In this document: in pieces, positions 60,473 through 64,000 of the stretch
Position numbering within the stretch: the stretch's first letter is position 1
How the letters are laid out: the number at the start of each line of letters is the position of its first letter
Source of the DNA: Chryseobacterium sp. MEBOG06
Lineage (GTDB): Bacteria > Bacteroidota > Bacteroidia > Flavobacteriales > Weeksellaceae
Length of the DNA: 64,000 nucleotides
Reading direction: 5' to 3'
NCBI RefSeq assembly: GCF_021869765.1
Contig: NZ_CP084580.1
Location: forward strand, 868,001 to 932,000
The notes under the pieces: generated by a model
What the model saw: only the letters and a program-made list of their open reading frames with translations
What the model was told of the DNA's origin: nothing
Database searches by the model: none
Translations under genes and position numbers: made by a program

Positions 60473-60639
60473 TATCAATATAATAGTAAGGAACTAGAGG
60501 AAGCAGAGATGTATGATTACGGTGCAAGGATGATGATGCCTGATCTGGGAAGATGGGGAGCAATGGATGCCATGTCTGAGAAATACAGTTCCTGGAGTCC
60601 TTATAACTATGCTATTAATAATCCTGTGATGGTGATGTA
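60473..60639 (+). pseudogene. 5' part of orphan cassette C8, interrupted by the IS
   Basis: It reads YQYNSKELEEAEMYDYGARM, a slightly degenerate core, and continues through GRWGAMDAMSEKYSSWSPYN to NNPVMV, where the IS element begins; the frame then stops at 60637-60639. The 3' part resumes after the IS at 61897 (gtg att gat ccg gat = V-I-D-P-D). Confidence 0.8.
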
Positions 60640-60693
60640 ATCTTCCCTAAAAACTATAGCACTTAAAAATATAGTTTTTAAATTTGGAATACT

Positions 60694-60960
60694 ATGAAAA
60701 ACAGTAAATTTTCAGAAGTTCAGATCATCAAGATTTTATCTGAACAAAATCAGGGTAAAACAGTCAATGAGATTTGCAGGGATTACGGTATCAGCCAACC
60801 GACCTTTTACAACTGGAAGAGTAAATATGGTGGATTGGATGTGCAGCAACTCTCTAAAATGAAGGAACTTGAAAAGGAACTTTCGCAGTACAAAAAAATC
60901 GTAGCTGAACTTACGTTGGAAAATGTTGTGATGAAAGATGTGATTGCAAAAAAGTTTTAA
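60694..60960 (+). CDS. IS3-family transposase OrfA (HTH, leucine zipper)
   Basis: An 88-residue DNA-binding subunit. A helix-turn-helix is visible in VNEICRDYGISQPTFYNWKS, followed by YGGLDVQQLSKMKELEKELS, the start of the zipper. The 3' end contains the heptamer A-AAA-AAG at 60948-60954 in the correct phase for programmed -1 frameshifting into orfB, as in other IS3 elements, to make the OrfAB transposase. The stop is at 60958-60960. Confidence 0.92.
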   Translation: MKNSKFSEVQIIKILSEQNQGKTVNEICRDYGISQPTFYNWKSKYGGLDVQQLSKMKELEKELSQYKKIVAELTLENVVMKDVIAKKF

Positions 60961-61880
60961 CACCTTCCGAGAAACGGGAACTGGTTGTTTATTCCGGATC
61001 AGAACACGGAATAAGCACTCGGAATGCGTGTAGACTTTTCATTATAGGCAGTTCGGTATTTTACTATAAAAAGAAGCAGAACAATGAAGACGACAAGATT
61101 CGGGATGAGCTGTTTTTCCTTGCTGAGCAACACCAAACATGGGGGTTTTGGACGATGTACCACCGTTTAAGAAACTTGGGATTTTGGTGGAATCATAAAC
61201 GGGTTTACAGGATTTATAAATCGATGAAACTGAATTTAAGAAGCAAGCGAAAAAAACGTCTTCCGGCACGGGTAAAAGAACCTTTGCTTCGACCGATTTA
61301 TCCGAATGTAACGTGGAGTATGGACTTTATGCATGACACTTTAGAGAATGGTAAAAGCGTCAGAAGCTTGAATATCATTGATGATTTTAACAGAGAAATT
61401 TTGAATATTACGATTGACACCAGTTTACCTTCTGCGCGGGTAGTTTCTCAACTAGAACAACTGATCGACTGGCGCGGAAAACCGGAAAAAATAAGAGTTG
61501 ATAATGGTCCGGAGTTTATTGCAGAAAAATTAAAAGATTGGTGCGGTAAAAATGAAATTACCCTTCATTATATTCAACCTGGAAAACCGACACAAAACTC
61601 TTTGGTAGAAAGATTCAACAGAACTTTCCGTACAGAATTCTTAGATGTCTATCTCTTTGAGAACATAAAACAGATGAGAAATTATGCACAAATCTGGATG
61701 TGGATGTATAATAATGAGCGCCCACACAAGGCTCTCCAATATCTTACACCAAGGGATTTTTTATTGAAATATGGAAAACTCACCCAAGCTCAGGCTATGG
61801 AGTTTCCCACATTCCAACAAAATTATTACAACGACAACAATAAATTATTAACCAAAAACTCTACTTTTGAATGTGCATAG
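60951..61880 (+). CDS. IS3-family transposase OrfB (DDE integrase core)
   Basis: About 309 codons open in the -1 frame from the slippery heptamer, starting KVLTPSEKREL; the first internal ATG is at 61155. The catalytic triad appears in order: Asp in WSMDFMHDTL, Asp in KIRVDNGPEF and Glu in SLVERFNRTFR. The Gln-rich close NNERPHKALQYLTPRDFL is typical. Expression is expected mainly as an OrfAB fusion. No stop interrupts the frame. Confidence 0.92.
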   Translation, partial: KVLTPSEKRELVVYSGSEHGISTRNACRLFIIGSSVFYYKKKQNNEDDKIRDELFFLAEQHQTWGFWTMYHRLRNLGFWWNHKRVYRIYKSMKLNLRSKRKKRLPARVKEPLLRPIYPNVTWSMDFMHDTLENGKSVRSLNIIDDFNREILNITIDTSLPSARVVSQLEQLIDWRGKPEKIRVDNGPEFIAEKLKDWCGKNEITLHYIQPGKPTQNSLVERFNRTFRTEFLDVYLFENIKQMRNYAQIWMWMYNNERPHKALQYLTPRDFLLKYGKLTQAQAMEFPTFQQNYYNDNNKLLTKNSTFECA

Positions 61881-62673
61881 ACATGGTGAGATTACAGTGA
61901 TTGATCCGGATGGAAATGATATTCAACCATTATCCGAAGCACAACAGGCTTTTAAAAATTACGTAGCAACGATGTCAACAGGAACTGAAACATCAGGAGG
62001 GAATATTTTTACTGGGTTTAATTTTTCTGGTTTTGGAACAGATGATTGGATCAGAGGACTTGATGGAAAGTGGAGATATGATGCTAATATTACTACTTTA
62101 GAAAAGGCAATGCGAATGGCAGGTATTGATGGTTTTGCTAAAAATGGGACGGTTCTGGCTAATACAAAAATAGGACCTAATGGAGAAATTGGATATGTAA
62201 GACTAGGTGAGGGAGGAAAAGCCAGCTATGCAGAGCAATACGGAGCGATAGATGCATTGACAAGTGCAATGCCTACGTGGTTAGGAGGAACGTGGAGAAC
62301 CTGGACCAATGTAACATTTTACAGTTTTTCCGCAGGATCAAATGATCCTGATAAAGAAACACTTAATAAATTAAAACCACAGGATAAAATTGATTTTAAT
62401 AATATGTTTGAGTATATTTTAGGTGGGTACGGTAGAGCAACAAAACTTAATCTTCAAGATGGTGCTTTTCAATTTGGTCTTGACATACAGGGCATTGGAA
62501 ATCCATTTCCTAACATAAATGATACAGTTTATCTAAGAGATTACACATTTAAACAGAACTCCATAGTGCCAATTGATACAATGTACAAAACAATTCCTAA
62601 AAAAGGTGAGTCTTTCCAGCAAACTGCTAGAAGACTTCGCAAAACTATTGATTCAGTAAAATCTTCAAAATAA
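61867..62673 (+). CDS. 3' part of orphan cassette C8, family B toxin, tip 1
   Basis: A frame that starts inside the IS right end (TTG 61867) and runs in phase into VIDPDGNDIQPLSEAQQ, the linker, the family B domain with the GTVLANTKIG middle block, and the 54-residue tip 1 ending TARRLRKTIDSVKSSK, identical to that of C1. The N-terminal core is on the other side of the IS, so this is the 3' half of a disrupted orphan. The gene is a mosaic: the middle block is like C4 and C6, the end like C1. Its immunity gene is intact. Confidence 0.75.
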   Translation: MNVHRHGEITVIDPDGNDIQPLSEAQQAFKNYVATMSTGTETSGGNIFTGFNFSGFGTDDWIRGLDGKWRYDANITTLEKAMRMAGIDGFAKNGTVLANTKIGPNGEIGYVRLGEGGKASYAEQYGAIDALTSAMPTWLGGTWRTWTNVTFYSFSAGSNDPDKETLNKLKPQDKIDFNNMFEYILGGYGRATKLNLQDGAFQFGLDIQGIGNPFPNINDTVYLRDYTFKQNSIVPIDTMYKTIPKKGESFQQTARRLRKTIDSVKSSK

Positions 62674-62681
62674 TTTAAAAT

Positions 62682-63350
62682 ATGGGTAAAATAGTTTTAT
62701 TGTATTTATTATTTTTTTTAATAATATCGTGCAAAAAACAAGAAGTTAGAAATTTTGATAATCTCAATTCTTCAGAATATTTTTCAATTTCAAGTGAATT
62801 AAAAAACTTAAAAAATATTGAAAAAAATAAAATTAATGATTCTCTATATAAGATAACGGGAACATTCAATAACTATGAAATTACAGGATTTGTAGATCAT
62901 GAAAATATTAGAGTAGGTTGGTGGATAGCTACTAATAAACAATCGAAAGAGATAAATGCTAAATTAGAATATAAATTTGTTGATAATAAAGAGTTTGTTA
63001 ATCAATACATTTTGTTCAAAAATGGAAAAATAGATAGTACAAATAGTAAATTCTATTGGTTTGATAGGAATAAAAATTTGATTAAATATAATTTTTATAT
63101 TCCAAATAGCTCTAAAAGTTTAGAACCTGAAGGAAAGCTGAATTATCATATTTATTCCAATGGAACTGAACTAAAACATTTGCAATGTAAGTGTCTACAA
63201 ATTGAAAATATTTTTAGTTGTGAGTTTCCATATCCAAAAGATATTGAATCTAAAAAAATAATTATTCGTGGAAATTTTTGGGAATTGTTTCAAATGAAAA
63301 ATGGAAATGTTGGTGAGAATGAAATTTATGTATTAGATACATTGAAATAG
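62682..63350 (+). CDS. Putative immunity lipoprotein of C8 (identical to that of C1)
   Basis: A 222-residue lipoprotein with signal IVLLYLLFFLIISC, identical in translated sequence to the protein at 46318-46986, paired with the same tip 1. Same 8-bp spacing from the toxin stop. It keeps an intact frame although its toxin is split by the IS, so host protection may still be provided. Confidence 0.72.
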   Translation: MGKIVLLYLLFFLIISCKKQEVRNFDNLNSSEYFSISSELKNLKNIEKNKINDSLYKITGTFNNYEITGFVDHENIRVGWWIATNKQSKEINAKLEYKFVDNKEFVNQYILFKNGKIDSTNSKFYWFDRNKNLIKYNFYIPNSSKSLEPEGKLNYHIYSNGTELKHLQCKCLQIENIFSCEFPYPKDIESKKIIIRGNFWELFQMKNGNVGENEIYVLDTLK

Positions 63351-63430
63351 TGGAGTTGCTACCTTTTTTAGAACAAAAATTTTATACCCTAACAAAGGGG
63401 GATGAAAATTAGAGAATTGGTTTTCAATAT

Positions 63431-63485
63431 CCCTCGGCTGCCGATTGAATCGTGTGTTAAGTAATAGTAACAAAGCCCCGCTATT
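63431..63485 (+). repeat. Type I inter-cassette element (f), truncated
   Basis: A copy of element (a) carried in the 1.47-kb repeat: CCCTCGGCTGCCGATTGAAT to GCCCCGCTATT, joined directly to the next RHS core. Confidence 0.6.
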
Positions 63486-63520
63486 ATAAATACAATGGCA
63501 AAGAGCTTCACGAAATAGGA

Positions 63521-64000
63521 ATGTATGATTACGGTGCAAGGATGATGATGCCTGACCTGGGAAGATGGGGAGTAATGGATGCGATGTCTGAGAAATACAG
63601 CTCTTTGAGTCCTTACAGCTATGCGATCAATAACCCTGTTATGGTCATTGATCCGGATGGAAATGATGCAATGTTCGCTTCTGGAGAAGCAGCACAATTT
63701 GCTTTTAAAATGTATGTAGCAACGATGTCAACAGGAACTGGAACATCAGGAGGGAATATTTTTACTGGGTTTAATTTTTCTGGTTTTGGAACAGATGATT
63801 GGATCAGAGGACTTGATGGAAAGTGGAGATATGAAGCTGGTATTACTACTTTAGAAAAGGCAATGCGAATGGCAGGTATAACCGGTTTTGCTAAAAATGG
63901 AACAATATTCTCAAATGTAAGTGTAGATGGAGGAAGTATCTCGGCTTATGCACAACTAAATGAAGGAGGTAGTATAACCAAGCTTGGTGCGGATGATCTA
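63521..64000 (+). CDS. Orphan RHS C-terminal cassette C9, family B toxin (runs off window)
   Basis: 160 codons from the core Met to the window end without a stop. The core has GRWGVMDAMSEKYSSLSPYS and the DAMFASGEAAQ linker as in C2, but after TSGGNIFTG it switches to the family B domain (FNFSGFGTDDWIRGLDGKW) with the C1-type middle block (GTIFSNVSVDGGSISAY). It is therefore a third linker/domain combination. The tip and immunity gene lie beyond the window, so the array continues. Confidence 0.75.
   Translation, partial: MYDYGARMMMPDLGRWGVMDAMSEKYSSLSPYSYAINNPVMVIDPDGNDAMFASGEAAQFAFKMYVATMSTGTGTSGGNIFTGFNFSGFGTDDWIRGLDGKWRYEAGITTLEKAMRMAGITGFAKNGTIFSNVSVDGGSISAYAQLNEGGSITKLGADDL

Larger units (their letters stand above)
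60636..61896 (+). mobile_element. IS3-family insertion sequence (IS407-group type), 1261 bp
   Basis: The left end TGTAATCTTCCC and the right end (reverse complement TGTAATCTCACC) share the terminal 8 bp. The element is flanked by the 4-bp direct repeat GTGA (60632-60635 and 61897-61900). Removing the element and one GTGA restores GTGATGGTGATTGATCC, the RHS core sequence. It carries orfA and orfB with a frameshift site. The 4-bp target duplication and the orfA sequence fit the IS407 group. Both ORFs look intact, so it may be active. Confidence 0.92.
62278..63752 (+). repeat. 1.47-kb direct repeat, copy 2
   Basis: Near-identical to 45914-47388. The left boundary is in the family B gene just after the variable middle block; the right boundary is in the shared TSGGNIFTG linker, where C9 and C2 part (GGAGGG versus GGAGAG at 47389). 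Both boundaries lie in conserved coding blocks, as expected for homologous exchange. Confidence 0.85.

Noticed and set aside
45000..63500. CRISPR array suggested by many repeated segments
   Set aside because: Repeats are long coding cores and irregular palindromes, with no uniform 24-48 bp repeat/spacer pattern and no cas genes.

Overview
The window looks like chromosomal DNA of a Chryseobacterium-type member of the Flavobacteriia (Bacteroidota). It is AT-rich, upstream regions carry the Bacteroidota -7 motif TAnnTTTG, it encodes the gliding/type IX secretion genes gldK-L-M-N, it has secreted proteins with type A and type B T9SS C-terminal signals, and it has the DUF6443/RHS gene arrangement usual in that group. 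The genus is inferred from gene content; no database search was possible.

Positions 1-36000 are ordinary core genome. They hold two POT peptide transporters, a DPP-IV-like peptidase, an alpha-glucan phosphorylase, a large type B T9SS substrate, mtaB, an FMN-binding glutamate-synthase-like protein, aroK, a Lys-Leu-Lys tRNA operon, panC, a stand-alone glycogen-synthase N-terminal domain next to a DUF4270 lipoprotein, glmS, the gldKLMN operon, a DAO-type oxidoreductase, a SemiSWEET transporter, two small lipoproteins and a three-gene RND efflux operon. Strong hairpin terminators separate most units.

Positions 36500-64000 are an accessory polymorphic-toxin locus. It opens with a type A T9SS protein, a 937-aa YD-repeat protein and one full-length 1160-aa RHS protein (DUF6443 N-terminus). 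The full-length protein ends in an ADP-ribosyltransferase-like toxin tip that is frameshifted at a run of G residues. Downstream, to the window end, lie at least nine orphan cassettes. Each has a truncated piece of the same RHS core (GMYDYGARMMMPDLGRWG through DPDGND), a different C-terminal toxin tip and a small immunity-type gene. Recognisable tips are two ART-like, one ParB/sulfiredoxin-like and one possibly GIY-YIG/URI-like. The commonest tip type (five copies) is unrecognised: a conserved domain of about 190 residues carries short interchangeable ends, and each complete copy is followed by a different or re-used lipoprotein.

The RHS core and linker sequences are nearly identical from cassette to cassette, so they can act as homology arms that move a new tip and its immunity gene onto the full-length gene. 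Evidence of recombination includes a 1.47 kb near-identical duplication 16,364 bp apart, mosaic toxin genes, decayed tips, orphan immunity genes and an IS3-family (IS407-type) insertion inside one cassette. Two families of palindromic elements punctuate the array; one shows compensatory base changes in its stem. Because several immunity genes are lipoproteins, the matching toxins probably act in the cell envelope, while the ART-, ParB- and URI-like tips have cytoplasmic immunity partners.
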